Source: Oceanimonas sp052119705
Lineage (GTDB): Bacteria; Pseudomonadota; Gammaproteobacteria; Enterobacterales; Aeromonadaceae
Assembly (NCBI RefSeq): GCF_052119705.1
Contig: NZ_JBGQOP010000004.1
Span: forward strand, 62,001-126,000
DNA: 64,000 nt
Direction: 5' to 3'
In this document: positions 53,414-63,027 of the stretch, piece after piece
How the letters are laid out: every line of letters starts with the position of its first letter
Position numbering within the stretch: the stretch's first letter is position 1
Translations under genes and position numbers: made by a program
Notes under the pieces: generated by a model
Databases searched by the model: none
What the model saw: the letters and a program-made list of their open reading frames with translations, nothing else
Told to the model about the DNA's origin: nothing

Positions 53414-54796
53414 TTGGCACAACAAACCGAACAGTTTAAAGATCTTGGCCTAGATTCTCGGCTGTTAACCGCATTGGCTCATCAAGGCTTAGACACGCCG
53501 ACCGATATTCAAGACCAAGCCATTCCCGTTATCCTTAGCGGCCATGATCTGATCGCCTCTTCTAAAACTGGTTCTGGTAAAACACTGGCCTTCTTATTGC
53601 CTGTAATGCATCGATTAATGAAGAGCAAGGCGTTGAGCAAGCGTGATCCTCGAGCCTTAATTTTGGCGCCTACCCGTGAACTGGCCAAGCAAGTCTATGA
53701 GCAGCTGCGCTCACTGACCAGCGGCACTTCCTACAACATAGCCTTGCTATTGGGTGGTGAGAATTTCAACGATCAAATAAAGCTATTACGCAGGCAACCG
53801 CAATTGATCGTGGCCACGCCGGGTCGACTGGCCAACCATTTGAATGAGCGCTCCTTGATGCTCAATGGCCTTGAGCTGTTGGTTATGGATGAAGCGGATC
53901 GCATGTTGGACTTAGGTTTTGCCAAAGAGCTGAACCAAATCAATGACGCCGCCGATCATCGCCATCGTCAAACCTTAATGTTTTCAGCCACGCTCGATCA
54001 CGCCGAAGTAAATGAAATGGCTGATAAGCTGCTCAAAGCACCCAAACGCATTGCCGTGGGCGCGGCCAACGCCGAGCATGCAGACATCGAAAAGCGCTTT
54101 TATCTGTGTGATCACCTGGATCACAAACAAGCGCTGTTAGAGCATATTTTAGCGACCCAGCCCTATCAGCAGGCCATTATTTTTACCGCCACCCGCCCCG
54201 ATACCGAGCGTTTGGCCAGTTTATTTAAAGCCCAAGGCTTAAGCACGGCGGCCCTCAGCGGTGAGATGAGCCAAGCGGAGCGTAACCGCATCATGGACAG
54301 CTTTAGCCGTGGCCAATTTAAGGTGCTGATCACCACAGACGTCGCCTCACGCGGCTTAGACTTGTTGCAGGTGTCTTTGGTGGTGAATTTCGATATGCCA
54401 AAGCAAGCCGAAGAATACGTGCACCGCATTGGCCGCACCGGCCGAGCGGGCGCCAAAGGTGTCGCCATGTCGCTGGTGGGTCCTAATGACTGGGACGCGT
54501 TTAAGCGGGTCGAGCGCTTCTTACAGCAAGACATTAGCTTTATGAGCTTTGCCGGCTTAAAAGGAAAATTTAAAGGTGTGCGCCCCGTTGAGCCGCCTAA
54601 AGCCAAAGCCGCCGCTCGTGGCAATGGTTATCAAGGTAAAGGCGGCCCCAATGCTTATCAGCCACCGAAAAAGAAAAAACCTGAGAAAGCATTCAAAGAT
54701 CGCAGCGATCGCCTAGAGCCCGGCACAGGTTTGGGCTCATTTGATGGCATGGCACCCTTGAAACGTAAGAAGCCTACCGATAGCACGCCTGAATAA
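53414..54796 (+). CDS. DEAD-box ATP-dependent RNA helicase
   Basis: 460 residues starting at TTG 53414, with CAGGAG upstream. Motifs in order: Q motif (TDIQDQAIP), I (SSKTGSGKT), Ia (PTRELAKQ), II (DEADRMLDLGF), III (SATLD), IV-V (TTDVASRGLD), VI (HRIGRTGRAG). A basic C-terminal tail (YQPPKKKKPEKAFKD) may bind RNA. It is not close enough to SrmB, RhlB or RhlE in my reading to name it. Likely in ribosome assembly or RNA decay. Confidence 0.9.
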   Translation: MAQQTEQFKDLGLDSRLLTALAHQGLDTPTDIQDQAIPVILSGHDLIASSKTGSGKTLAFLLPVMHRLMKSKALSKRDPRALILAPTRELAKQVYEQLRSLTSGTSYNIALLLGGENFNDQIKLLRRQPQLIVATPGRLANHLNERSLMLNGLELLVMDEADRMLDLGFAKELNQINDAADHRHRQTLMFSATLDHAEVNEMADKLLKAPKRIAVGAANAEHADIEKRFYLCDHLDHKQALLEHILATQPYQQAIIFTATRPDTERLASLFKAQGLSTAALSGEMSQAERNRIMDSFSRGQFKVLITTDVASRGLDLLQVSLVVNFDMPKQAEEYVHRIGRTGRAGAKGVAMSLVGPNDWDAFKRVERFLQQDISFMSFAGLKGKFKGVRPVEPPKAKAAARGNGYQGKGGPNAYQPPKKKKPEKAFKDRSDRLEPGTGLGSFDGMAPLKRKKPTDSTPE

Positions 54797-54825
54797 CAGG
54801 CACCACATAGCCCAAGGATCCACTG

Positions 54826-55188
54826 ATGAATAACAAGCACGCTTTTATCGTTTATGCGGGTGAACAAGAGCAAGGTCGCGTGTTTCATGCACTAACTCAT
54901 GCGCTGCAAGCCCACGAGCGCGGCAATACCAGCGAGCTGTATTTTGCTGCCGAAGGTGCCGCTTGGCCGGGTTTACTGGCGAGCAGCGAGCATCCATTAA
55001 ATACCTTATTTAGCAAACTGCAGGATTTGGGAGTGCTCCAAGGGGCCTGTGAAAGCTGCGTGATTGCTTTTGGTCATGAACAAAGTACCGGCCAAGTGGT
55101 GCCCATGATCAAAGGACCAGAATGCAGCTATGGTCAGATTGATATTTTAGGATTAGAAGACGAGGGTTACCGAGTCTGGCTGTTTTAA
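54826..55188 (+). CDS. DsrE-like family protein
   Basis: 120 residues. The alpha/beta layout with AFIVYAGEQEQGRVFHALTHALQAHERG and a mid GACESCVIAFG with a cysteine is DsrE-like. Such proteins handle sulfur or have unknown roles. An AAGGA site is present. It follows the helicase by 29 bp and may share its transcript. Confidence 0.55.
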   Translation: MNNKHAFIVYAGEQEQGRVFHALTHALQAHERGNTSELYFAAEGAAWPGLLASSEHPLNTLFSKLQDLGVLQGACESCVIAFGHEQSTGQVVPMIKGPECSYGQIDILGLEDEGYRVWLF

Positions 55189-55290
55189 CCAGCTGATTTA
55201 ACTGCCATTAACCGCGTATGAAAAAGCTAGATTAAAGAAATTCACCGCTAACAGAGCGGCGTTTCTACTGCTACGTTCTCGTGATCCGTA

Positions 55291-55329
55291 AAAAAGCGCC
55301 GAGCGAGTTTGTCTAGCTCGGCGCTTTTC
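55291..55329. terminator. bidirectional intrinsic terminator
   Basis: AAGCGCCGAGC (55294-55304) pairs with GCTCGGCGCTT (55316-55326), with A and T tracts outside. It lies between the DsrE-like gene and the convergent Aer-like gene. Confidence 0.92.
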
Positions 55330-55373
55330 ATTCGTAGTAAAAACTGCACATTGAAGTTAAGCGCTGATGGAAG

Positions 55374-56954
55374 TTAAGCGCTAGTGCGTTTATCCCAAAA
55401 CTGGCGCGATAAATCACTTAACCCCTTGGTAAGTTGCACGACTTGCTCGCAACGTTCTTGGTTATCGTGGCCGCTTTGTACATGATGTTGCGCTGTGGTT
55501 TGAATACTATTAATGCTGTCATTGATTTCATCACTGACTTGGCGCTGCTGCTCCACTGCCGTGGCAATTTGCATATTCATCTGGCTAATGTCTTTTACCC
55601 GCTGGCCAATTTCTTCTAGCGCGCCGGCAGCCTGCTGGGCATGATTGACACTGTGCTGAGCCTGCTCACGGCTCTTCTCCATCACGGCCACCGCCTCTTT
55701 TGTGCCCTGCTGTAAGGCAGCAATCATAGTCTGAATATTGGCGGTCGACTCTTGGGTACGCCCTGCCAAATTTCGCACCTCATCAGCCACCACGGCAAAA
55801 CCACGCCCTTGCTCACCGGCGCGCGCAGCTTCTATGGCGGCATTCAGTGCTAATAAATTAGTTTGCTCGGCAATGCCGCCTATCACCTCTAGGATCACAG
55901 ATATATCTCGGCCGTGATCCTCAAGTTGATGGATCACATGCTCTGTTTGCTTAATATCCAGTGCAAGGGCAGCAATCGAAGTACTGGTTTGCGTGACTAA
56001 CTGGCGACCACTGTCGGTGTCTGAGTCCGCTTGCTCGGCCGCCTGCGCGGCTTGTTGGGCGTTAGAAGACACTTCATGAATGCTGACCGACATTTGTTTA
56101 ATGGCGGTGGCAATTTGCTCGGTTGCGCCCTGCTGATGGCGGGTATGCTGGTCACTGATTGTGAGCTCATCACTCAATTCATTGGTATGACCGCCCAGAC
56201 GCTCGGCCATATCGGACAAACGGCCGAGCACGGCACCCGCTTCTGCCTGCGCCATGTGCAGCGCAAATTCTATTTGGCCCAGCTCATCCGCTCGCCCCGC
56301 ATACACCTGCTGACTAACGGGATTATCTGCATAATCTTGCGCCTTAGCGGCCAAAGCACGCAGCCCGCCCAATAAGCGCCAATTTAATAGCCCAGCAGCC
56401 AATACGCCGCCCCCCGTCAGCACAGCCGTCTGCAGCACGGGTAAATCCATCCACCACAGTTGCGCCAATATAACGCACAGCAGCAGCAAACTATTGGTCA
56501 GCATTAAACGGCTACTCAAACTCAGGCGAGCAGCAGATAAGGACTTACCTTGCTGGAGTTGTTGATAAAGCCGTTCAGCATCCACTACTTGCTGTGGCTC
56601 AGGCTTAGTGCGCACCGACTGAAACTCGACCACTTCGCCTTGATGACGGATAGGCGTCACAAAGGCATTCACCCAATAATAATCGCCATTTTTACATCGG
56701 TTTTTAACCACGCCCATCCAAGAGTGGCCGGACTTTAAGGTGGCCCACATGTGCTTAAAGACCGAAGCCGGCATATCAGGATGGCGAATAATATTATGGG
56801 GCTGGCCTTTTAATTCCTGTTCTTTATAACCACTCAGCTCAACAAAGCTGTGATTCATATAAGTAATATGGCTGCTGGGAGAGGTAGTAGACAATATATT
56901 CACACCGTCTTGAAGTTCTACATTACGACCACTATCGCGCTTATTACTTTGCAT
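55374..56954 (-). CDS. Aer-like PAS chemoreceptor
   Basis: 526 residues. An N-terminal PAS domain (NHSFVELSGYKEQELKGQPHNIIRHPDMP, key FADs-site region around residues 35-70; GDYYWVNAFVTPIR) is followed by two hydrophobic helices (about residues 148-192), a HAMP-like helix and a full-length MCP domain. The MCP hairpin tip is IAEQTNLLALNAAIEAARAG. This is the layout of Aer, the FAD-based aerotaxis receptor anchored in the membrane without a periplasmic domain. An AAGGA site lies upstream of ATG 56954. Confidence 0.88.
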   Translation of the reverse strand: MQSNKRDSGRNVELQDGVNILSTTSPSSHITYMNHSFVELSGYKEQELKGQPHNIIRHPDMPASVFKHMWATLKSGHSWMGVVKNRCKNGDYYWVNAFVTPIRHQGEVVEFQSVRTKPEPQQVVDAERLYQQLQQGKSLSAARLSLSSRLMLTNSLLLLCVILAQLWWMDLPVLQTAVLTGGGVLAAGLLNWRLLGGLRALAAKAQDYADNPVSQQVYAGRADELGQIEFALHMAQAEAGAVLGRLSDMAERLGGHTNELSDELTISDQHTRHQQGATEQIATAIKQMSVSIHEVSSNAQQAAQAAEQADSDTDSGRQLVTQTSTSIAALALDIKQTEHVIHQLEDHGRDISVILEVIGGIAEQTNLLALNAAIEAARAGEQGRGFAVVADEVRNLAGRTQESTANIQTMIAALQQGTKEAVAVMEKSREQAQHSVNHAQQAAGALEEIGQRVKDISQMNMQIATAVEQQRQVSDEINDSINSIQTTAQHHVQSGHDNQERCEQVVQLTKGLSDLSRQFWDKRTSA

Positions 56955-57249
56955 TTTTGGTGTATTCCTTGTGATGGCATTATCTCTGTTATCTATTTAC
57001 TTTCATGTAACAGAAGTTTCCTTGAGTTAGCATTTAAAACTCAACCATTATCCACTATAAAATGACAATTTTATTACGGCAGGAAACTATAGCACTGAAT
57101 GTGGTTATTGCGCACAAAACAAACACCCAACAGCTATCAACTAACCAAAACCATGATACACATCAACAATACAGAGCCATCACAAAAAACCTGTGTTATT
57201 GATGTGTAATAAATAAGTAACTGATATTATTATTTTAATTTAGGGTGAT

Positions 57250-57618
57250 TTAAAAAAAGTAATCAAAGCCGACTAAAGCCCAGGTTATTGCGACTAATAC
57301 TAAAGCTAAAAAAACGGCGGCCGAGCCGATGTCTTTGGCGCGGCCCGATAATTCATGGTGCTCAGGGCCGATGCGGTCCACCACCGCCTCGATGGCGGAA
57401 TTAACGAGCTCGACAATTAGCACCAAAAATAGGCTGGCGATAAGTAACGCTTTCGCCAATAAGCTTACTGGCCACAACAACGCCACCGGCAACAATATGA
57501 TAAACAACCATGTCTCTTGGCGAAATGCCGCTTCATGGCGATACGCCGCTTTAAAACCCTGCATTGAATAGCCGCCGGCAGCTATGATGCGCGCTAATCC
57601 TGTTTTTCCTGGTTTCAT
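57250..57618 (-). CDS. dgkA: diacylglycerol kinase DgkA
   Basis: 122 residues from ATG 57618, with GGAAC upstream; the frame opens to 57699 without such a site. The signature EAAFRQE, three membrane helices and VELVNSAIEAVVDRIGPEHHELSGRAKDIGSAA (key ENSAIEAVVDR-type segment with catalytic Glu/Asp) are diagnostic. It recycles diacylglycerol released by phosphoethanolamine or glucan transfer, which suits the nearby eptA gene. Confidence 0.95.
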   Translation of the reverse strand: MKPGKTGLARIIAAGGYSMQGFKAAYRHEAAFRQETWLFIILLPVALLWPVSLLAKALLIASLFLVLIVELVNSAIEAVVDRIGPEHHELSGRAKDIGSAAVFLALVLVAITWALVGFDYFF

Positions 57619-58330
57619 AACATTAAGTTCCGTTTGTTTCATGTGGTAGTGTTTATTATTGGTATTTTTAACAGCCCTATTAACCGCCCGCATGGCCAAT
57701 TTAGCAGCGCTAAAGACGCTGCAGTGAGGTGATTAATCAAGCATGAGATTAATCTCTGATTCATCCTTTTATTTTGCATTATCTGCCAGCGCAATCGAAT
57801 CATTGGTCTGCGCTATTTTCAACTCAGGCACACGATACAAACCGCGATTATACGCCAAGCTGCCCCATGAGCACACACAAGGCGCATCCAAACTGGCCTT
57901 AGGTAATATTTGATTCGAATGATGTTATCCATCGCAATATCAGAGGCAAGATTATGAGATCTATGAAGTGAAAAAATAGTCAAAATATCGACTTTAGTTC
58001 ATTACAGCCAACACTGAGTAACTAAAGTCTTAGTAACTACAGTCTTAGTAACTACAGTCTTGGTAAATAAAGTGTTGTCCTAAGGCTCAAGCTAAGTGGG
58101 GATATGTATAGCACTATCATGGAGCACACAGACCACATACCACACATGCCGTACACGGGCGGCATGCAGGCATGACATAACGGATATGGAGTAAAAAGCC
58201 GACTTAATCTATTGAGCGACACTGTATTGAGAAAAGTATTCGGCAGCCGTATCTTTTACCTTTTTTTGACCTGAGCAGGCCTAGTGTGGATTCACATTAT
58301 AGACGTACTTCTACCTCTGGGAGCCTGTAC
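57619..58330. other. 712-bp gap with 15-bp direct repeats
   Basis: A 15-bp unit AGTAACTACAGTCTT is repeated four times with variation at 58017-58076. GACTTTAGTT (57990) and AACTAAAGTC (58020) form an inverted repeat just before or within it. The remainder is promoter-like DNA for dgkA and eptA. No gene seen. Confidence 0.5.
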
Positions 58331-60097
58331 ATGGACTCATTAACCGAGCCTACAGCTGCAATAACACCGACGCCAACAGCAAACCAAAAAACCGAGAAAA
58401 GCAGTTTTTCACTGACGCCAGCGCGTTTGGTGTTCTTAGTGGCCTGTTATTTCTTTTTAGTACTAAATCTGGCCTTACTGGCCAAACTAGTGGGTATTCT
58501 GGAAAGCTTAAGTGACTTCAAGATAGGCTTTATGCTGACCATACCTGTGTTCTTCATTGCCTGCTTTACGATTATTTTCAGCCTACTCACGCCCTTTCGG
58601 CTCGAGAAATGGGTGCTGATACCCTTTATTATTTTGTCGGCCTTACTCAACTATGTGATGTTTCATTACGGCACCATAGTCGACCGCGACATGATAGTGA
58701 ACGTGCTGGAAACCAATGCCGGCGAGGCAAAATCCTACTTCAACGCCAGTGCCGTGATCTGGTTTACTCTCACCGGCCTGCTGCCTGTGCTGCTGATCCT
58801 AAAGCTGTCCATTCGCCGCAGCACTGTATGGCGAGAGCTCGGCATTAAGCTGTTGTCTGTGGCGGTTTCATTATTGGTGATCCTGCTGATCGCCTTTTTC
58901 TATTACAAAGATTATGCCTCAGTGGGCCGCAATAATGACTACATCAAGAAGATGATCATTCCCACCCACTTTGCCCAAAGTCTGTATAACTATGTAGACG
59001 ATACCTACCTCACCACGCCTGAGCCTTATCAAGTCTTAGGCGCAGACGCCACCCTATTACCTAAAACCCAGCGCACTCAAGCCAAAGTAACTCAAGCCAA
59101 CGCAACAACTACCGAAGCCGCTCGTAAGCAGGTAATGGTGTTGATGGTCGGTGAGACGGCGCGCGCCGCTAACTTTCAACTCGGTGGCTATGAGCGTGAA
59201 ACCAATGCCTTTACCACACCACTGGGCGTGACTTACTTTCAGGATATGACTTCCTGTGGCACGGCCACCGCCGTTTCTGTGCCTTGCATGTTTTCATATC
59301 AAACGCGCAAAGAATTTTCCGATGTTCAGGCCGCTAATCAGGACAACCTGATGGACATAGTGGCGCGTGCCGGTATCAAAACGGTGTGGGTAGAAAATGA
59401 TGGTGGCTGCAAAGGAGCCTGTACGCGCACCGAGACCATAGAATTCAAACCCAATGCCGCCAATCCGGTGTGTGACGGGGATTATTGTCAGGATCAGGTG
59501 GTGCTGGAAGGCTTAAGCGAGCAGCTGAACAATATCACCGCCGACGCTGATCAGGCAGCCCCTATTCAAGCAGAACGCTACCTGATAGTGCTGCACATGG
59601 TGGGTAGCCATGGCCCTACTTACTACAAGCGCTACCCGAAGGAATTTGCCCATTTTCTGCCAGATTGTCAGCGCAGCGACATTCAAAATTGTGATGCCCG
59701 CCAGCTAAACAACACCTATGACAATACGATTTATTATTCCGATTACATTATTAGTCAGGTCATTAAGCAGTTACAAGCGCGTGACGATCTAGATACCGGT
59801 CTTTTATATGTGTCGGATCATGGCGAATCATTGGGTGAGTCCGGCCTGTATTTACATGGCATGCCGTACTCGCTGGCGCCCAAAGAGCAAACGCACATTC
59901 CTATGCTGACTTGGTTCTCTGGTGGCTTTGCGGCGGATAAACAGCTGGATGAAAGCTGCTTAGCGACACTGGCCAAGGACGAGGAGTATTCCCATGACAA
60001 CCTGTTCGACTCCATGCTGGGTCTGCTGGATGTATCGACACAGATTTACCGACCGCAACTGGATATCTTCAGCAGCTGTCGTCAGCAGCGGACGTAA
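58331..60097 (+). CDS. eptA: EptA-type lipid A phosphoethanolamine transferase
   Basis: 588 residues from ATG 58331 with GGGAG upstream; a GTG at 58286 is in frame without a good site. Five membrane helices (to about residue 190) are followed by a periplasmic sulfatase-fold domain. The metal-binding Glu is in GETARAANF, the nucleophile Thr in SCGTATAVSVPCMFS, and DHGESLGESGLYLHG carries further zinc ligands. It adds phosphoethanolamine to lipid A (MCR-like fold), lowering polymyxin binding. It is convergent with the kinase gene, overlapping by 29 bp. Confidence 0.92.
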   Translation: MDSLTEPTAAITPTPTANQKTEKSSFSLTPARLVFLVACYFFLVLNLALLAKLVGILESLSDFKIGFMLTIPVFFIACFTIIFSLLTPFRLEKWVLIPFIILSALLNYVMFHYGTIVDRDMIVNVLETNAGEAKSYFNASAVIWFTLTGLLPVLLILKLSIRRSTVWRELGIKLLSVAVSLLVILLIAFFYYKDYASVGRNNDYIKKMIIPTHFAQSLYNYVDDTYLTTPEPYQVLGADATLLPKTQRTQAKVTQANATTTEAARKQVMVLMVGETARAANFQLGGYERETNAFTTPLGVTYFQDMTSCGTATAVSVPCMFSYQTRKEFSDVQAANQDNLMDIVARAGIKTVWVENDGGCKGACTRTETIEFKPNAANPVCDGDYCQDQVVLEGLSEQLNNITADADQAAPIQAERYLIVLHMVGSHGPTYYKRYPKEFAHFLPDCQRSDIQNCDARQLNNTYDNTIYYSDYIISQVIKQLQARDDLDTGLLYVSDHGESLGESGLYLHGMPYSLAPKEQTHIPMLTWFSGGFAADKQLDESCLATLAKDEEYSHDNLFDSMLGLLDVSTQIYRPQLDIFSSCRQQRT

Positions 60098-61352
60098 AAT
60101 AAACCGTAACTTGTGTACCACTGGCGTGAGTGCCATCGGCAGCTGAGCTTGATAAGCACAGCCGCCAGCCTTGGTGCTCACAAATACGCGCTACTATGGC
60201 CAACCCCAACCCAAAGCCTTGTGGGTTGGCCACACTCACGCCTCGCTCTACCACTTTGGCTTGCAGCTCATCGCTGATACCTCTGCCCGTATCAGACACC
60301 CGCAGATAATCTGGCGTCACGTCCACCTCAATGCTGCCCGTAAGCGTGTGCTGTATGGCATTGCGCAAGAGGTTATTCAGCACAGCCACCATCATGCTCG
60401 TCGGCACTAACGGCACAGGCTCAACCGTATTTAAGCGCAAGGACAAACCACGGCTGGCCGCCAACGGTTGCCAATCGGCCAGTTGTGCTTTAGCCAACTC
60501 AACCAAGGAGCTGAGTGCGTTATTACCTGCCTGTGAGTCTGGGGTGCGCGACAACTGTAGAAACAGCTCAGTTTGCTGCTGCATTTGGCCAAGCGCACCA
60601 TCGATGCGTTGCAATTGGCGTGCTATCTGCGATGAGGGCTCACTTTCCGCCAACATATCGAGGGCACCGCGGATCACCATCATACAGGTACGTAATTCAT
60701 GGCTGGCATTGGCAGAGAATTGTTGCTCCCTCAGCAGCAATTCATTCACCCGCAACACGTAACGGTCAAAGATACGCGCCAACTGGCCGGTTTCATCATC
60801 GGGATAGTGGCCGGTCAAGTGGCTGCCAGGCTGCTCCGGCAAGTGGGCTACCTCTTGAGCTAAGCTTGCCATGGGTTTCAGTATTTGCAGGCTTAACCGC
60901 CGAGACAACACAAATCCTAACCACCAGATCAGCAATACCCCAAGACCGATGCCGGTAAACATGATCAGCTCATAGCGTTCAAATTCACTCTGATCTTGCA
61001 CCAACACATGGATCCAGCCCGACTCATCGCGCACCAAGAGATTATAGGCTTTGTTGCCCAACAAGACTTCGTGGCCACCTTGGGGATAACCGCGAAAGGC
61101 CTCGGGTAGCAGCTGTTGATCGTTTTTCGCTAACTTATAATAGGTGGTATCCGTCATCGGCAGCACCAAAGGCTGTGGCTGCGCCTGATGTTCGTGTATG
61201 TGATCCGTAAGGTCACTTTGCAGATGGTTGTAAAACAAGGTGTCTTCAAACCAAAACACCAGCTGCACCATGCCCGCCGCCGCCAGCAGGCTGGTGGTGA
61301 CGATCACCAAATTAAGTACCAGTTGCAGTCGGGCTTTAATGGTCAGGCGCAT
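60069..61352 (-). CDS. sensor histidine kinase, PmrB/QseC-like
   Basis: 427 residues. Two membrane helices (about 10-32 and 128-150) flank a short periplasmic sensor. A HAMP region and then the H-box ANASHELRTCMMVIRGAL follow, with the phospho-accepting His. The usual Pro after HELRT is Cys. The N box is NLLRNAIQH, G1 VSDTGRGIS, and G2 GFGLGLAIV. It follows the response regulator by 12 bp and borders eptA, so a lipid A stress response is inferred. Confidence 0.85.
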   Translation of the reverse strand: MRLTIKARLQLVLNLVIVTTSLLAAAGMVQLVFWFEDTLFYNHLQSDLTDHIHEHQAQPQPLVLPMTDTTYYKLAKNDQQLLPEAFRGYPQGGHEVLLGNKAYNLLVRDESGWIHVLVQDQSEFERYELIMFTGIGLGVLLIWWLGFVLSRRLSLQILKPMASLAQEVAHLPEQPGSHLTGHYPDDETGQLARIFDRYVLRVNELLLREQQFSANASHELRTCMMVIRGALDMLAESEPSSQIARQLQRIDGALGQMQQQTELFLQLSRTPDSQAGNNALSSLVELAKAQLADWQPLAASRGLSLRLNTVEPVPLVPTSMMVAVLNNLLRNAIQHTLTGSIEVDVTPDYLRVSDTGRGISDELQAKVVERGVSVANPQGFGLGLAIVARICEHQGWRLCLSSSAADGTHASGTQVTVYFTSAADDSC

Positions 61353-61364
61353 GGTTTTGTTCCT

Positions 61365-62051
61365 TTATTGCTCATTAGCCTGCGCCTTGGCGGCCAGACG
61401 ATAGCCCTGACCGTGCATCGTTTGTAGCAGTGCTTCGCTAAAGGGTTTATCTAGCTGGTTGCGCAACAGATAAATGTGCGCCTTAAGGCCGTCGCTGTCT
61501 GGCGGATCATCGGCCCACAATTGGCTAATTAAGGTCTCTCGACTCACCACATTGGGTGCATGACGCATCAAAATTTCAAGCAGCTTCAAGCATTTGGGAT
61601 TGAGATTGAGTAACTGCTGCTGTCGCGTTGCCTGACGCAAGTCAAGATCCAGCGTCACATCGGCCACCTTAAGCTGCCGCGCTTGCTGCTTTTGGGCGCG
61701 TTTTAGCACGGCTAAAATGCGCGACCACAATTCGGGCAAGGCGAAGGGTTTAACCAAGTAATCATCGGCGCCCACCTCAAAGCCGCTGAGTTTATCTTGC
61801 AAGGTATCACGAGCGGTTAACATCACCACCGGCAGCGGATTTTGCTCGGCGCGTAACTGAGCACACAGCGCCAAACCATCCAGCCCCGGCAATGATAAAT
61901 CCAACACCAGCAAGTCATATTCGTGGCGGCGAGTCTGCTGCAGTGCTGCTGTACCGTTATAGAGCGCATCCACCACAGCGCCTTTTAAGGTCAGGTAATC
62001 CACTATATTGACCAGAATATCTGGGTTGTCTTCCACCACTAATATTCGCAT
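61365..62051 (-). CDS. OmpR-family response regulator, PmrA-like
   Basis: 228 residues. The receiver has E7-D8, phospho-acceptor D51 in LLVLDLSLPGLDG, T in MLTARD and K in VKPF. The C-terminal winged helix includes SRETLISQLWADDPPDSDGLKAHIYLLRNQL. It is the first gene of the regulator-kinase pair. Regulation of eptA is likely but no box was verified. Confidence 0.9.
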   Translation of the reverse strand: MRILVVEDNPDILVNIVDYLTLKGAVVDALYNGTAALQQTRRHEYDLLVLDLSLPGLDGLALCAQLRAEQNPLPVVMLTARDTLQDKLSGFEVGADDYLVKPFALPELWSRILAVLKRAQKQQARQLKVADVTLDLDLRQATRQQQLLNLNPKCLKLLEILMRHAPNVVSRETLISQLWADDPPDSDGLKAHIYLLRNQLDKPFSEALLQTMHGQGYRLAAKAQANEQ

Positions 62052-62100
62052 CTGGGATCCTTAAACTTCATGTTCGCTCCTTACGCTTCATGTTCGCCGC

Positions 62101-62838
62101 TTACGTTTGAGGCAAGGCGCGATTTTGCAGCTCGACTCCAGTCGCACTCACCACCAAAATACTGCCTTGGGTGTACCAATCGCCGAGCACTATGCGCCGC
62201 GCCGACTCACCATTCACCATCAGTTGATGAATATCAGGCCTGTGGGTGTGGCCGTGGATCAGCGTGCGTACGCCATAGCGCTGCATCTGTCGCTCGACTT
62301 CTGCTTGGTTTACATCCATCACCTGCATCACCTTGCCCTCTTTGGCTGCGGCACTCTTGCTACGAATGCCGTCGGCAATGCCTAAGCGATAGCTCAAAGG
62401 TAAACGTAAAAATAGCCACTGCAACCAGCCCCAGCGAGTCACGCGTCGATAACGCTGGTAACCCGCATCGTCGATACACAAAGTATCGCCGTGCATAATA
62501 AGTGTACGCTCACCGTAAAGGTCGATGACTTTATGCTCCGGCAACAAGCTCATACCGGCGGCGCGGGCAAAACGTCGGCCCACCATAAAATCCCGATTGC
62601 CGTGAATAAAATACACGGGAGTGCCTTGTTGGCTACAGGCTAAAAAGGCTGCCGCTACCTCACCATTTAGGGCGCTGACTTCATCATCGCCGATAGAAAA
62701 TTCAAACAAATCACCCAATACGTAGAGCGCATCCGCATCATGCGTATCTTCGCGCATAAAGCGTAGAAACGCCGCCGTCATATCGGGGCGCGAGGCACTG
62801 AGGTGCAAATCGGCAATAAAAAGCGTGGTGTTTTTCAC
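62101..62838 (-). CDS. lpxH: LpxH, UDP-2,3-diacylglucosamine diphosphatase
   Basis: 245 residues from GTG 62838 (AAGAG upstream); a longer ATG frame from 62871 is unlikely because the family starts at this point. Calcineurin-type metal motifs: FIADLHL, LGDLFEFSIGDD, HGNRDF, HGDTLCIDD and HGHTHRP. It makes lipid X from UDP-2,3-diacylglucosamine. The order lpxH-ppiB-cysS is the enterobacterial one. Confidence 0.94.
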   Translation of the reverse strand: MKNTTLFIADLHLSASRPDMTAAFLRFMREDTHDADALYVLGDLFEFSIGDDEVSALNGEVAAAFLACSQQGTPVYFIHGNRDFMVGRRFARAAGMSLLPEHKVIDLYGERTLIMHGDTLCIDDAGYQRYRRVTRWGWLQWLFLRLPLSYRLGIADGIRSKSAAAKEGKVMQVMDVNQAEVERQMQRYGVRTLIHGHTHRPDIHQLMVNGESARRIVLGDWYTQGSILVVSATGVELQNRALPQT

Positions 62839-62934
62839 TGAAGGCTCTTGTAATAAGAAAAAAGGGAACACCCATTAACTTAACGCTTGGCGAACAAGGG
62901 GAATCCGCGTAAGGGATAAGCATTAAGCTAATGG

Positions 62935-62967
62935 GGCTAAAAAAATGGCAGCCTAGGCCGCCATTAT
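62935..62967 (-). terminator. intrinsic terminator after ppiB
   Basis: On the minus strand AATGGC and GCCATT enclose GGCCTAGGCT, followed by T6. It lies between ppiB and lpxH, 61 bp beyond the ppiB stop. Confidence 0.85.
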
Positions 62968-63027
62968 GGGTGCTACTTAGTAGAGCCGGTATCCAAACGT
63001 CATACCGTTCTCAGCACAAGCGGCGTT

